64,000 bases of DNA from Pictodentalium vernedei (lineage: Eukaryota > Mollusca > Scaphopoda > Dentaliida > Dentaliidae). Location: NCBI GenBank assembly GCA_031216915.1, contig CM062294.1:159109455-159173454 (forward strand), in the 5' to 3' direction. The position numbers and the translations under genes are program-made. Below, piece by piece: positions 49,604-62,323 of this stretch (positions are counted from its first letter, which is position 1; each line of letters begins with the position of its first letter). A model generated the notes under the pieces. It was not told the origin of the DNA and did no database searches. It was given only the letters and a program-made list of their open reading frames with translations.

Positions 49604-52600
49604 CGTTAAGTCACTAATCATCAGCTTAATCTGTCACTCATGAAATGCTCGAAAATGAAAAGTTAGGCTGCGATCAATATCGTTAGAGGCACTGGATATA
49701 ACTCAAGCTTACGGACTCATTCCAAAGAACAAATTTATTTTTAAAAAACCCAAATATGCCCTATAAATCATTAAACTATCTGTAGTACATACCTAACATG
49801 GTGATATATTTGTCAACTTTATCATGCTTCATCAATAAATCTCTCAGCATTTTCACCGATTGTACCATGTCCATGCTTCTCTTTTCTTAAAACATGAATT
49901 GAACGCCGAACAGTTGATCCTGGGCTGGAATGAATTGTGATGCGCACAGAACTCCTGCAATATATATATATTCTCTGGTGTTCTTTGATCTTTTGAAATG
50001 TTACACATATTTTCCTGTGCATAATTCGTATCTAATTGTCGGGCTTCGGGTTCCTATGATCGAATGTGCAATAACTGGGGCTTCATTGAATAAAACTCAC
50101 AATCTATCACACCACTTATTGTTTGAAGAAACAACTAGTGTTTGTTACTGATTAATTGCGCTAGCGGCACATACCATAATTCAGTTTGTTTTGTTTTAAA
50201 AAACATTCTTAACAAACACAAATGTTAGGTTGGGTCATTAATTATGTTCATTTGTAAACAAGCGGTATATCCACTTCGTCCCGGCCATTGTCATCAGTTT
50301 TCGTGTACTTAATCAATCTATTGTTAAATAAACAATTGGACTGGAATGAAAATTCTGTATCACTGTTAGTTGTTTAGATGAGAAAGTATACACGTTTTGC
50401 AAGAGAAATGGATTCGACGAATGAAACTTAGTATTCCTACTTAATAAATGCAGAACGCCTTCATTGACACAAGCGCATTTTGGGAATGCAACACCCGAAA
50501 CTGCGTGAAAGAACTCAATTCGTCAAAATCATGTTTCCATATTTTGTTACACAGGCATGGGAAATACTTGGTCGGATTTTATTTAATCGATTTGATATGC
50601 GCTTCTGGTAAGACAGTGAGAATCAACCCACCATATTCATATGACTTGAGAACTGACAGTCGGGAAGTTTAATTTATTGTTTATTGTGTTTTGACGTAAC
50701 ATTGAACACCCTTTGTAATATCGGACGATTATATGCTGAAACGAAGATTTTCATGCAGGCAACCATTTTAACGTTTGTGTGTCTCCATTTTATCAACGCA
50801 CGCATCTGGGCCTTCATATTCGCGGAGCAACGTATAACTGCATGCTTATTCGAGAATTTAATTACCAAATGAGGCGTCTACGCCGTCTGAACTGTTGGTT
50901 TAACGCTTAGCTCTACTGAACTCCGTCGGGAAAACGAAATTTAACGAACCGAAGCTTGTTAGTGTCTGTCTTGCAACACTCTTATGAAGAAGACGCATGG
51001 AAATGGTAGACAAAGCGTAGGAAGAATTGGTGCAACCTACCTTTCTGCAACATACACAAGAAACCACCAACTAGTCAAGGAATGAAACAAGCTTGTCTGG
51101 CTGAGGACGAGCGTACATTTTATATAAATAAACATTTGAATAAATATTGAACAGCCCTTTTAAGGGCTTGAGGGTGTGTGTCTGTGAGAGGGTGTCTTGG
51201 GGGGGGGGGGGCGGGGGTGAAGAAATCATTTGAAATTCCCGAAGGATAACCAGATACCTCACAATCACATACGGCATCCTATCTCCCAGAAGGCTTGGTG
51301 GGTGACTCCCGGTTTTTCAAAACTAAATTGTTGGAGCTTTCTCCACCTCTTTTTGTAACCGCTATAGTCATATACCGGGGCCGCTACCAAACCGGCGTTG
51401 CTGTTTGGTTTCTTTTCTCTTCTTCCCTCAAATTTGCCATCGCACAACATTACATTCTGGCTCGTCACCATGGTGGGACTCAAGCCTCTACCATCGCCGG
51501 CCTGGAACCGAATAGAGCTGGCTCTCATATAGTATTAATGGCGTTGTGGGATAGAGTATTGACAATCTAACACTCCAACGTAAACTGCCAGGAATTCTAA
51601 CCGGGTGCATACCCCACTCAGACTCCATTTGAGGCAATAGGAAAGCTAGTCCTGTGTGATCCAAGTGAAATGAAATAAGGTTAACCGGGTCGCAAGGGAT
51701 TTGTATATCCTACATCGCCCCTGCGCGACTTTGGCGCGCCAAAAATTTTCATTCATTCTTGTGTCTGTACTCTTGATCAAGGATCCTCCTCGGTGATATG
51801 CGGTCTTTGAAACCCAATCCTAGAAATATGTACCTTATCTACCGTAAAGGTCGACTTTCTGTGACTGACTAGGTTCCCTACTTCGATTAATTACGCTGCC
51901 GAAATACAGGCAGGCGTTCCGCCGAACAGCACTATTACAAACAGCTTCCTTGTTGGTGGGGCGCTAGATATCCACAGCGTGCGCAGGATCTGGGCTTTCA
52001 TGGTCTCTTGACCTGAACTTGTAATTTTTATATACTTTTGTGATCAGAAACAGGCTTGGTGGATGCAATTGTGTTTTTTGAAAAGGAGGACGTATTCCCT
52101 CAACCTTTACTGCTCGAATCACAAGTCGAATCTTGGTCGAAACGGTTAGTAGAACTAGCAGGGTCGGGCATTGCCTTCAGACAAGCGTATTGTCCGGGTG
52201 CTTAGTCTTTGACAGTGACATTTCACGTGTTGGCATTCATAACTGGGGGAAGAAACATTCGAATGCTTGAATGGTGTTATTCTATGTTATTTAATTCCAA
52301 GACGTGCGGATTACACCATTAATTGAGATTCTAGATAAATATTCAATAATGACCTCAGATGTAGACGGGGTAACAGCTTAGGGTAAACAACTTGATAGGG
52401 ACATATTTAATAAGGATTGTAACCAAAATTGTTTGGAAATCTGAGACACTACAGGCTTTTCTGTGCCCTGAATGTTCGCGAGCAGCCATGATATGGGACC
52501 TCAGGTCTTTGTAGAGAGATCGAGGTCGAGATCCTTGAAGGAAATGAGGAAAGACAGAGAAAAGGAATGCGAAATGGTTAATTATGGAGTCATGGATATT

Positions 52601-54134
52601 TTGTTAAAGATTTTGCAAGAATGCCTAAAATGTCATACTCGCCTAAGAATATTTACTGGGACTATGATGAAGTGAGAGTGGAGAATAAACGTCATGTGGG
52701 TTTTAGATGGTACCACTGAGAATATTATTGTTCTGAGCAGTAAAGTTATGAAGTATAGGATACATAACCAAGACTTTCTGATCTGAAAACAGAAATATAT
52801 CGGCTCCTGCAAATGTGTTATTAACACTTCACGAGTGGGCGGAATATATTAGGATAAGTGGATGGCACCATTGAGAATATTGTTGTTTTGAGCAGTAAAG
52901 TTATGAGGTGTAAAGTTTAGGATAGATAACCAAGACTTTCTGATCTGAGAACAGAAATAAATCGGCACCTGCTAAAGTGTTATCAACACTTCACGAGTGG
53001 GCGGAATATATCAGGATAAATGTTTGCAAACATGGACTTCAAGATTATGCCTGTAACAACAGAATATTGTTGTACCAGAAATTAAAAGGGGTAAGATTAA
53101 CAGATGAAAAATGTTATCGAGCATTAATTATTTATTCATTATTCAACAACCTTCAGTATATAAAAACATTTCGTATAAAGCACAGTAGTCTAACAATGGA
53201 AACAAAATAACACATCATGTATATATTATAGTGGAACAGCTAAAACAGATAACGACGCTATTCATATTGTATGTTACAGTTAATAATATGTGAAAAGAAA
53301 AGGGCATAACACACTTTTCAATCAACATGTTGTCGCAATGCACAATGCACACCACGATCAAGTTAGAATTTCAAAACATTCCCCATTTTCATGCTTTACA
53401 TAGTCCCGTCTAACTTGAACGCGAACAAAAGCTGTCCACTAACTCCTTTTGTAGTTCCATTATATTCTCGCAAACGTCAGTTTCTGTTTGTGGTTCATTT
53501 TCTGATAAGTTGCTACCACCTCCTTGTAGGGATATGGCAACTGTATTCGCTAATCTCCGTATATCTTCCCAAGACTCCTTCCTATAACTCTCGTATGTTG
53601 CTATTGATGTTTGAATTGTGGTCTTCCTTATAAGCAGATTATAAGTCATAAAATTGGATGGTCTTGTAGTGTTGACTATTTTTCTGTCTATGGATGCTGA
53701 AATGTGCCCTATAAAGATAAGAATTATCGTGTTATATTATAGTAAATGGTTATGGCGGAAATGGAACGATTTGAGATGGTGGGGGATTTCAGCCATATTC
53801 ACCACACTTACGCGTCTTTCGCACATGCACTTTGACACCGCCACCCCTCCCCTCCCCGAACGCAGTCTGACACTACCTCTATATCTGCTAAATATATTTG
53901 GGCTTTCCGTTGTAAAGCCGTAATGATTTTGAGGGAAGAACCAAGGTACTTTTATGCAAACCTGAATAGTATCCCAAACCATTACCATTCTGAGATGATG
54001 AAAAGCACTGCAAAAATTATAACATTTCATAATGAAGCGAAAATAAAGTTTCTATTTCTCGTCCAATTCAGTCAACTGAACCGGCCTCCCCTCGCACTCT
54101 TAAAATACATGAACACTCATAGACTCTCTTGTTA
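49604..54134 (+). repeat. Array unit 12 (type D)
   Basis: The unit is 4531 bp. A 2-bp deletion near 49880 breaks the exon-like minus-strand frame. A 5-bp insertion (cccctcccctcccc) near 53843 shortens the long plus-strand ORF and is shared with unit 13. The poly-G is followed by C and five G. The internal duplication spans 52706-53019. Confidence 0.95.
50970..51760 (+). mobile_element. Nested element, unit 12 copy
   Basis: The ends and flanks (50962-50969, 51761-51768) are the same. The copy is 791 bp. The terminal hairpin is weakened by a mismatch (gcgcgactttggcgcgc). Confidence 0.75.
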
Positions 54135-55502
54135 CGTTAAGTCACTAATCATCAGCTTAATCTGTCACTCATGAAATGCTCGAAAATGAAAATTTAGGCT
54201 GCGATCAATATCGTTAGAGGCACTGGTTATAACTCAAGCTTACGGACTCTTTCCAAAGAACAGAGTTATTTTTAAAAAAACCAAATATGCCCTATAAATC
54301 ATTAAACTATCTGTAGTACATACCTAACATGGTGATATATTTGTCAACTTTATCACGCTTCATCAATAAATCTCTCAGCATTTTCACCGATTGTACCATG
54401 TCCATGCTTCTCTCTTTTCTTAAAACATGAATTGAACGTCGAACAGTTGATCCTGGGCTGGAATGAATTGTGGTGCGCACAGAACTCCTGCAATATATAT
54501 ATATTCTCTGGTATTCTTTGATCTTTTGAAATGTTACACATATTTTCCTGTGCATAATTAGTATCTAATTGTCGGGCTTCGGGTTCCTATGATCGAATGT
54601 GCAATAATTAGGGCTTCATTGAATAAAACTCACAATCTATCACACCACTTATTGTTTGAAGAAACAACTAGTGTTTGTTACTGATTAATTGCGCTAGCGG
54701 CACATACCATAATTCAGTTTGTTTTGTTTTAAAAAACGTTCTTAGCAAACACAGATGTTAGGTTGAGTCATTAATTATGTTCATTTGTAAACAAGCGGTA
54801 TATCCACTTTGTCCCGGCCATTGTCATCAGTTTTCGTGTACCTAATCCATCTATTGTTAAATAAACAACTGGACTGGAATGAAAATTCAGTATCACTGTT
54901 AGTTGTTTAGATGAGAAAGTATACATGTTTTGCAAGACAAATGGATTCGACGAAGGAAACTTAGTATTCCAACTTAATAAATGCAGAACGCCTTCATTGA
55001 TACAAGCGCATTTTGGGAATGCAACACCCGAAACTGCGTGAAAGAACTCAATTCGTCAAAATCATGTTTCCATATTTTGTTACACAGGCATGGGAAATAC
55101 TTGGTCGGATTTTATTTAATCGATTTGATATGCGATTCTGGTAAGACAGTGAGATTCAACCCACCATATTCATATGCCTTGAGAACTGACAGTCGGGAAG
55201 TTTAATTTATTGTTTATTGTGTTTTGACGTAACATTGAACACCCTTGGTAATATCGGACGATTATATGCTGAAACGAAGATTTTCATGCAGGCAACCATT
55301 TTAACGTTTGTGTGTCTCCATTTTATCAACGCACGCATCTGGGCCTTCATATTCGCGGAACAACGTATAACTGCATGCTTATTCGAGAATTTAATTACAA
55401 AATGAGGCGCCTACGCCGTCTGAACTGTTGGTTTAACGCTTAGCTCTACTGAACTCCGTCGGGAAAAGGAAATTTAACGAACCGAAGCTTGTTAGTGTCT
55501 GT

Positions 55503-56289
55503 CTTGCAACACTCTTATAAAGAAGACGCATGGAAATGGTAGACAAAGCGTAGGAAGAATTGGTGCAACCTACCTTTCTGCAACATACACAAGAAACCAC
55601 CAACTAGTCAAGGATTGAAACAAGCTTGACTGGCTGGGGACGAGTGTACATTTTATATAAATAAACATTTGAATAAAGATTTAACAGCCCTTTTAAGGGC
55701 TTGAGGGTGTGTGTCTGTGAGAGGGTGTCTTGGGGGGGGGGGGGGGTGGAGGGATCATTTGAAATTCCCGAAGGATAACCAGATACCTCACAATAACATA
55801 CGGCATCCTATCTCCCAGAAGGCTTGATGGGTGACTCCCGGTTTTTCAAAACTAAATTGTTGGAGCTTTCTCCACCTCTTTTTTGTAACCGCTATAGTCA
55901 TATACCGGGGCCGCTACCAAACCGGCGTTGCTGTTTGGTTTCTTTTCTCTTCTTCCCTCAAATTTGCCATCGCACAACATTACATTCTGGCTCGCCACCA
56001 TGGTGGGACTCAAACCTCTACCATCTCCGGCCTGGAACCGAATAGAGCTGGCTCTCTTATAGTTTTAATGGCGTTGTGGGATAGAGTATTGACAATCTAA
56101 CACTCCAACGTAAACTGCCGGGAATTCTAACCGGGTGCATACCCCCTCAGACTCCATTTGAGGCAATAGGAAAGCTAGTCCTGTGTGATCCAAGTGAAAT
56201 GAAATAAGGTTAACCGGGTCGCAAGGGATTTGTATATCGAACATCGCCCCTGCGCGACTTTGGCGCGCCAAAAATTTTCATTCATTCTT
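55503..56289 (+). mobile_element. Nested element, unit 13 copy
   Basis: The ends and flanks (55495-55502, 56290-56297) are the same. The copy is 787 bp with the same hairpin mismatch as unit 12. Confidence 0.75.
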
Positions 56290-58285
56290 GTGTCTGTACT
56301 CTTGATCAAGGATCCTCCTCGGTGATATGCGGTCTTTGAAACCCAATCCTAGAAATATGTACCTTATCTACCGTAAAGGACGACTTTCTGTGACTGACTG
56401 GGTTCCCCACTTCGATTAATTACGCTGCCGAAATACAGGCAGGCGTTCCGCCGAAGAGCACTATCACAAACCGCTTCCTTGTTGGTGGGGCGCTAGATAT
56501 CCACAGCGTGCGCAGGATCTGGGCTTTCATATTCTCTTGACCTGAACTTGTAATTTTTATATACTTTTGTGATCAGAAACAGGCTAGGTGGATGCAATTA
56601 TTGTGTCTTTTGAAAAGGAGGACGTATTCCCACAACCTTTACTGCTCGAATCACAAGTCGAATCTTGGTCGAAACGGTTAGTAGAATTAGCAGGGTCGGG
56701 CATTGCCTTCAGACAAGCGTATTGTACGGGTGCTTAGTCTTTGACAGTGACTTTTCACGTGTTGGCATTCATAACTGGGGGAAGAAACATTCGAATGCTT
56801 GAATGGTGTTATTCTATGTTATTTAATTCCAAGACGTGCGGATTACACCATTAATTGAGATTCTAGATAAATATTCAATAATGACCTCAGATGTAGACGG
56901 GGTAACAGCTTAGGGTAAACAAGTTGATAGGGACATATTTAATAAGGATTGTAACCAAAATTGTTTGGAAATCTGAGACACTACAGGCTTTTCTGTGCCC
57001 TGAATGTTCGCGAGCAGCCATGATATGGGACTTCAGGTCTTTGTAGAGAGATCGAGGTCGAGATCCTTGAAGGAAATGAGGAAAGACAGAGAAAAGGAAT
57101 GCGAAATGGTTAATTATGGAGTCCTGGATATTTTGTGAAAGATTTTGCAAGAATGCCTAAAATGTCATACTCGCCTAAGAATATATACTGGGACTATGAT
57201 GAAGTGAGAGTGGAGAATAAACGGCATGTGGGTTTTTGATGGTACCACTGAGAATATTATTGTTCTGAGCAGTAAAGTTATGAAGTATAGGATACATAAC
57301 CAAGACTTTCTGATCTGAAAACAGAAATATATCGGCTCCTGCAAATGTGTTATTAACACTTCACGAGTGGGCGGAATATATTAGGATAAGTGGATGGCAC
57401 CATTGAGAATATTATTGTTTTGAGCAGTAAGGTTATGAGGTGTGAAGTATAGGATAGATAACCAAGACTTTCTGATCTGAGAACAGAAATATATCGGCAC
57501 CTGCAAAAGTGTTATCAACACTTCACGAGTGCGCGGAATATATTAGGATAAATGTTTGCAAACATGGACTTCAAGATTATGCCTGTAACAACAGAATATT
57601 GTTGTACCAGAAATTAAAAGGGGTAAGATTAACAGATGAAAAATGTTATCGAGCATTAATTATTTATTCATTATTCAACAACCTTCAGTATATAAAAAGA
57701 TTTCGTATAAAGCACAGTAGTCTAACAATGGAAACAAAATAACACATCATGTATATATTATAGTGGAACAGCTAAAACAGATAACGACGCTATTCGTATT
57801 GTATGTTATAGTTAATAATATGTGAAAAGAAAAGTGCATAACACACTTTTCAATCAACATGTTGTCGCAATTCACAATGCACACCACGATCAAGTTAGAA
57901 TTTCAAAACATTCCTCATTTTCATGCTTTACATAGTCTCGTCTAACTTGAACGCGAACAAAAGCGTCCACTAACTCCTTTTGTAGTTCCATTATATTCTC
58001 GCAAACGTCAGTTTCTGTTTGTGGTTCATTTTCTGATAAGTTGCTACCACCTCCTTGTAGGGATATGGCAACTGTATTCGCTAATCTCCGTATATCTTCC
58101 CAAGACTCCTTCCTATAACTCTCGTATGTTGCTATTGATGTTTGAAATGTGGTCTTCCTTATAAGCAGATTATAAGTCATAAAATTGGATGGTCTTGTAG
58201 TGTTGACTATTTTTCTGTCTATGGATGCTGAAATGTGCCCTATAAAGATAAGAATTATCGTGTTATATTACAGTAAATGGTTATG

Positions 58286-58303
58286 GCGGAAATGGAATGA
58301 TTT
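58286..58303 (+). repeat. Target site duplication, left copy
   Basis: gcggaaatggaatgattt is identical to 61600-61617. Other units read ggaacgattt here, so both copies share a C-to-T change. Confidence 0.92.
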
Positions 58304-61300
58304 AGTTTAAACAGTATTTATTCAATAATTGACATGTGTATACATTTCACAATAACATTTGACTAACAAAAAATGAACAACACTAGATACAAAAGTATAC
58401 ACAAAACAAGAAAGCATATTGTTGTGTATTAGAGGGATTCGACAGAAAGCTAAAGCTTATGTGGGTCGTCTCCCTGTCAACGTATAACTTACTCCTGTAG
58501 GTGGTACAGATGAACGGAAGAGCCCAAACGTCGTTGCATGAAGGCCGATATCCTCCCTTCATTGTAAATTTACTACGTTAGTTACTACGATTGGAGATCA
58601 AGCGGGTTAAGCGTCACATCAGAATAGATAGGGAGCAGAGGAAGGCGCCTCGACTGCCAGGCAACGACGGGTGGGATTGTTTAAACTTCAATGTGAAATG
58701 AAGGGAAAAACAGAAGAAAGAATAGACGCACTGATAGATCGAAAGAAGAGGAAAGGAACTAATATGATGCAATCAGCTTGAATACATGATACATAGAGAT
58801 TATCACCATTATGCGGATGCAAAGGAGCATGGGACCTCCACTGACAGCACACGACGAGTCGAGGACCAGTCGCGATTTATCTCCAGAGGCCGGTACAAGA
58901 CTCCGACGCATACTTTGCACATGCAACAGATGATAATGATGTATTTATCAGGCAATATCTTGGGAATAAGTCTGAGTTAATACAGACCAAGTACATGTTG
59001 GATGTATGTTAAGTAAAATTTACACACAAGAGAATCGTAAGTAGGCAACTTATTAACTTCTAGTTCATTTAGTAGCGAATTAGGTGAAGTAAACTTCAAG
59101 GCGCTAGAAGTTGGAAAGCGCGAGAGGGCATTCCACAACAGGCGTTAGTCTTTCCCACTCGGAGTGGGGGTGGGAACGTAGTGTTGGGTTTCAACTATTG
59201 GAATCGCTTGCTTGATAAAATGAAGTCATGTACAACTTCGAAAATAAGGCAGTTTTCATCGTTATTCAAGAATTCTGAGCCAAATAGAAGCGTGGGCGTA
59301 TCTGCTACATATGGGAGTAGATTAATCGTATAATTACGAGCGTTTGAGAACAAAGGACAATGAAAGAAAAAGTGATCAGTAGTTTCACGTTCACCACACT
59401 GGCAGAAGGGACTGGGTGATAGGTGATTATCGAAGAGGTGGGAATTAAGACTGCTACAGTGCAACCGCAGCCTACAATGGTATATTTGAGCCCTGCGAGA
59501 TTTTGCATTACTATAGAACTTTGGTGGTCTTTGGTTACCATTACTGAGAAACGTTTTAAAGTTAATCAATGACGAGTTCTCACGGACAGGTAACGGCAAC
59601 TTATTCCACTGGTCCGTAACGCTGGGGATGAAAGAAGTCTGATACAATTGCGTTCGGCAAAAAGGAACTCGGTGGTTTTCACTGGATCGAAGACTGCGTG
59701 ATGAATTCGTCAAGGAGATAAGTGGTGGAACTTTGTTGGAAATGTATGGAGGTGACATGTGATGATACATTTTGAAGAACTGAATTAGTTTATGTTTGTG
59801 GCGTCTTTCTTGCAAGGATTCCCACCGGGTTTCCGAATATAATAACGATTTACTGACACTAACTGTTGCTCCGGTGATGATTCTTGCTGCTGCAATTTGT
59901 ATTTTTTCGAGTTCCGCGACATTTGTCACAGAACAATTATCCCAGACAGTGTCTGCGTATTCAAGAAGTGGCCTAATAAAGGCGAAATATATTTTTTTCC
60001 AGGACACTGCGATCGAGGTTAAATTTATGTCTCCTCAACAAGTCTAGACGAGACCAGGCTTTGGAGCAAATGTGGTCAATGTGATTGTTCCATGTACATG
60101 TATTATTTAGTATGAGTCCTAGGTGTTTATGGTCAGAAACTTCCGATACTTGTGAGCCACCTAAATACAAGGGTGGGTGAGAGTTAGGATTGCTTTTACG
60201 CGATATACACATACTTTCAGTTTTGTTGGGATTGAACTCGACCAACCATGTTTTGGCCCAATGCTCGATTGTAGCCAAATCGTTATTAATTATGACCGCA
60301 GCTTGCTCTGGGTTTTCAATGATTAGATATAATGACGTATCGACAGCAAAGAGGCGAATACTGCTGAGTAAGTCGCTAGTTATATCGTTTATGTATATCA
60401 AGAACAGTAAAGGTCCAAGTATAGACCCCTGGGGTACACCGGCATTGATTGGTCTCCATGACGACGACTCAGAGGCTATCACAACTCGCTGCGACCTATC
60501 CGAGAGATACGATTTTAGAAATAGAAGTAGTTCACCTGAAACGCCAATACTCTCCAGTTTGTGAATAAGACCAGCATGCCATACCTTATCAAACGCCTTA
60601 CTGACATCACAGAAAACCACCCTAACTTCTTTGCCTTCATCAAGCGCACGACAGAATTCGTCATAAATGTCAGTCAGTTGGAGGACAGTTGAATCACTTG
60701 GTGTAAAACCTGACTGAAATTGACTGAGGATATTATTTTCACTCAAAAACTGCCACAGGCGTTTGAAGACACATTTTTCAAATAATTTTCCAACACAGCT
60801 AATCAACGATATCGGGCGATAATTAGTGACTGAGTTTGAGGGCTGTTTTTTTAGAATTGGGGAGACATTTGCTTTTTTCCATAATGAAGGAAAGTACGAA
60901 TTATTCAGTAAAATGTTGAATAAAATTGAGAGTGGTTCGCAGAGAGAGGATTTACATTCTTTTAGAAGACGCGGGCTTATTTGATCGGGACCAGATGCCT
61001 TGGACACCTTTATCGACTTCATTGCGGCGTATACTTCACTGCAATGTAGGGTAGTACTCTCAATACGCTGGGAAACATGGGATGGTGGATCTGGTAAGAA
61101 AGCATTCGAGTCGTCAACTGTCGAAATAGAACAGAAGTATTCATTGAACACTTCAGCTTTCTCAACACTTGAAGAATATATTTTGTTTAGATGAATTAGG
61201 GTGGGAATTCCTGATGCATTACCGCTACCGATTAGTGTTTTTAGGGTCTTCCACCACAGAGATGCTGGCGTTTCATTGTTTCTCAATGTGGATTGGATTT

Positions 61301-61599
61301 TTGCAAGATGCTGGGCTTTGGCCTTCCTGATGGCCGATACAACCTCATTCCTTTTAAGTTAATATTTGGCCCAGTCGTGTGGGAAATTGGTACGTTTAGC
61401 AATGCGATACAGACGTTTTCTCTGTCTCATTAGTAGTCTTATTTCATTATGCATCCATTTCGGTTGATCCATTCTGGAAGCAATAAATTTGTTGGGTATA
61501 TGTTTGGATGCAGTATCGAGTATTTTGTCAGTGAAATTTGTAACTATGGTATCGAGACATAAAGTATCGAGGATAGAATTCCAGTCGGTGTCAGAGAAA
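58304..61599 (-). mobile_element. 5'-truncated non-LTR retrotransposon (3.3 kb) in unit 13
   Basis: A 3296-bp insertion lies between identical 18-bp copies of gcggaaatggaatgattt (58286-58303 and 61600-61617). It is on the minus strand, with its 5' end at 61599 and 3' end at 58304. ORF1 and the endonuclease domain are missing. What remains is the endonuclease-RT linker, RT, and a C-terminal Cys/His motif, then a 3' UTR of ~890 bp (58304-59194) in which I see nothing else. The 3' end has AATAAA (58317-58322 as tttatt) 13 bp from the terminus and no poly(A). RT motifs resemble the broad Jockey/CR1 group. The exact clade is uncertain. Confidence 0.93.
59195..61599 (-). pseudogene. LINE reverse transcriptase ORF2, inactivated
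   Basis: From the 5' end (61599) a frame encodes the linker before RT, with an in-frame TAA at 61359-61361. It then runs through RT (59973 to about 61286). RT motifs, counted from residue 1 at 61286: KASGPDQIS (~96-104), YRPISLIS (~156-163), motif A FCDVSKAFD (225-233), motif B GVPQGSILGP (283-292), and motif C FAVD (313-316). Motif C is normally FADD, and the V codon is at 60342-60344. A run of seven A on the coding strand (59992-59998) shifts the frame, and the remainder (59195-60007) supplies IRPLLEYA, the thumb-like region, and CQCGERETTDHFFFHC near residue 202 of that part. Stop, frameshift and lost catalytic Asp make it dead. Confidence 0.93.
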
Positions 61600-61617
61600 G
61601 CGGAAATGGAATGATTT
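61600..61617 (+). repeat. Target site duplication, right copy
   Basis: This is identical to 58286-58303, and array sequence resumes directly after it (gagatggtgggg). The first base could belong to the element by chance. Confidence 0.92.
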
Positions 61618-61979
61618 GAGATGGTGGGGGATTTCAGCCATATTCACCACACTTACGCGTCTTTCGCACATGCACTTTGACACCGCCACCCCTCCCCTCC
61701 CCGAACGCAGCCTGACACTACCTCTATATCTGCTAAATATATTTGCGCTTTCCGTTGTAAAGCCGTAATGGTTTTGAGGGAAGAACCAAGGTACTTTTAT
61801 GCAAACGTGAATAGTATCCCAAACCATTACCATTCTGAGATGATGAAAAGCACTGCAAAAATTATAACATTTCATAATGAAGCGAAAATAAAGATTCTAT
61901 TTCTCGTCCAATTCAGTCAACTGAACAGGCCTCCCGTCGCACTCTTAAAATACATGAACACTCATAGACACTCTTGTTA

Positions 61980-62323
61980 CGTTAAGTCACTAATCATCAG
62001 CTTAATCTGTCACTCATGAAATCTCGAAAATGAAAATTTAGGCTGCGATCAATATCGTTAGAGGCACTGGTTATAACTCCAGCTTACGGACTCATTCCAA
62101 AGAACAAAGTTGTTTTAAAAAACCCAAATATGCCCTATAAATCATTAAACTATCTGTAGTACATACCTAGCATGGTGATATATTTGTCAACTTTATCATG
62201 CTTCATCAATAAATCTCTCAGCATTTTCACCGATTGTACCATGTCCATGCTTCTCTCTTTTCTTAAAACATGAATTGAACGTCGAACAGTTGATCCTGGG
62301 CTGGAATGAATTGTGGTGCGCAC
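61980..62323 (+). repeat. Array unit 14, truncated at the array edge
   Basis: Only the first 344 bp of a unit are present. Homology to the array ends at gtgcgcac and is replaced at once by gaatgaatgaatg, the tail of an inverted nested-element copy. This is the right boundary of the macrosatellite. Confidence 0.93.

Larger units (their letters stand above)
54135..61979 (+). repeat. Array unit 13 (type D, split by a LINE)
   Basis: The span is 7845 bp. Removing the 3296-bp LINE at 58304-61599 and one 18-bp target copy leaves 4531 bp. It shares the 5-bp cctcc insertion with unit 12. A single-base deletion near 57964 changes the C-terminal frame of the minus-strand ORF. The internal duplication spans 57238-57551. 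Among the complete units it is the closest to the array edge and looks among the most divergent by eye. Confidence 0.95.
1..62323 (+). repeat. Macrosatellite: tandem array of ~4.53-kb units
   Basis: The same ~4.53-kb sequence recurs head to tail with no spacer. Phased on the string cgttaagtca, units start at 1, 4528, 9058, 13585, 18442, 22969, 27473, 31528, 36066, 40591, 45092, 49604, 54135 and 61980. Unit lengths are 4501-4538 bp except where a visible insertion or deletion explains the difference. Copies differ by scattered substitutions and small indels, and several neighbours are almost identical (units 2 and 3). The phase is arbitrary because the array continues past the left edge. Sizes and orientation fit amplification by unequal crossing over. 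Short unit-wide reading frames exist, but none belongs to a family I recognise. Confidence 0.97.

Noticed and set aside
59796..60564. Plus-strand ORFs within the LINE (such as 60190-60564)
   Set aside because: They lie antisense to clear reverse transcriptase motifs and are shadows of that coding frame.
1..62323. Array as an rDNA, 5S, snRNA or histone gene cluster
   Set aside because: No rRNA-like conserved core, no 5S internal promoter and no histone ORFs were seen in any unit on either strand.
1..62323. CRISPR-like array or prokaryotic tandem system
   Set aside because: The unit is far too long, there are no short repeat-spacer pairs and no cas-like genes, and the LINEs show that the host is eukaryotic.
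1..62323. Tandem structure as a pure assembly artefact
   Set aside because: Units carry distinct private variants, insertions and deletions in a consistent order, which simple duplication of one read path would not create. The exact copy number still needs long-read support.
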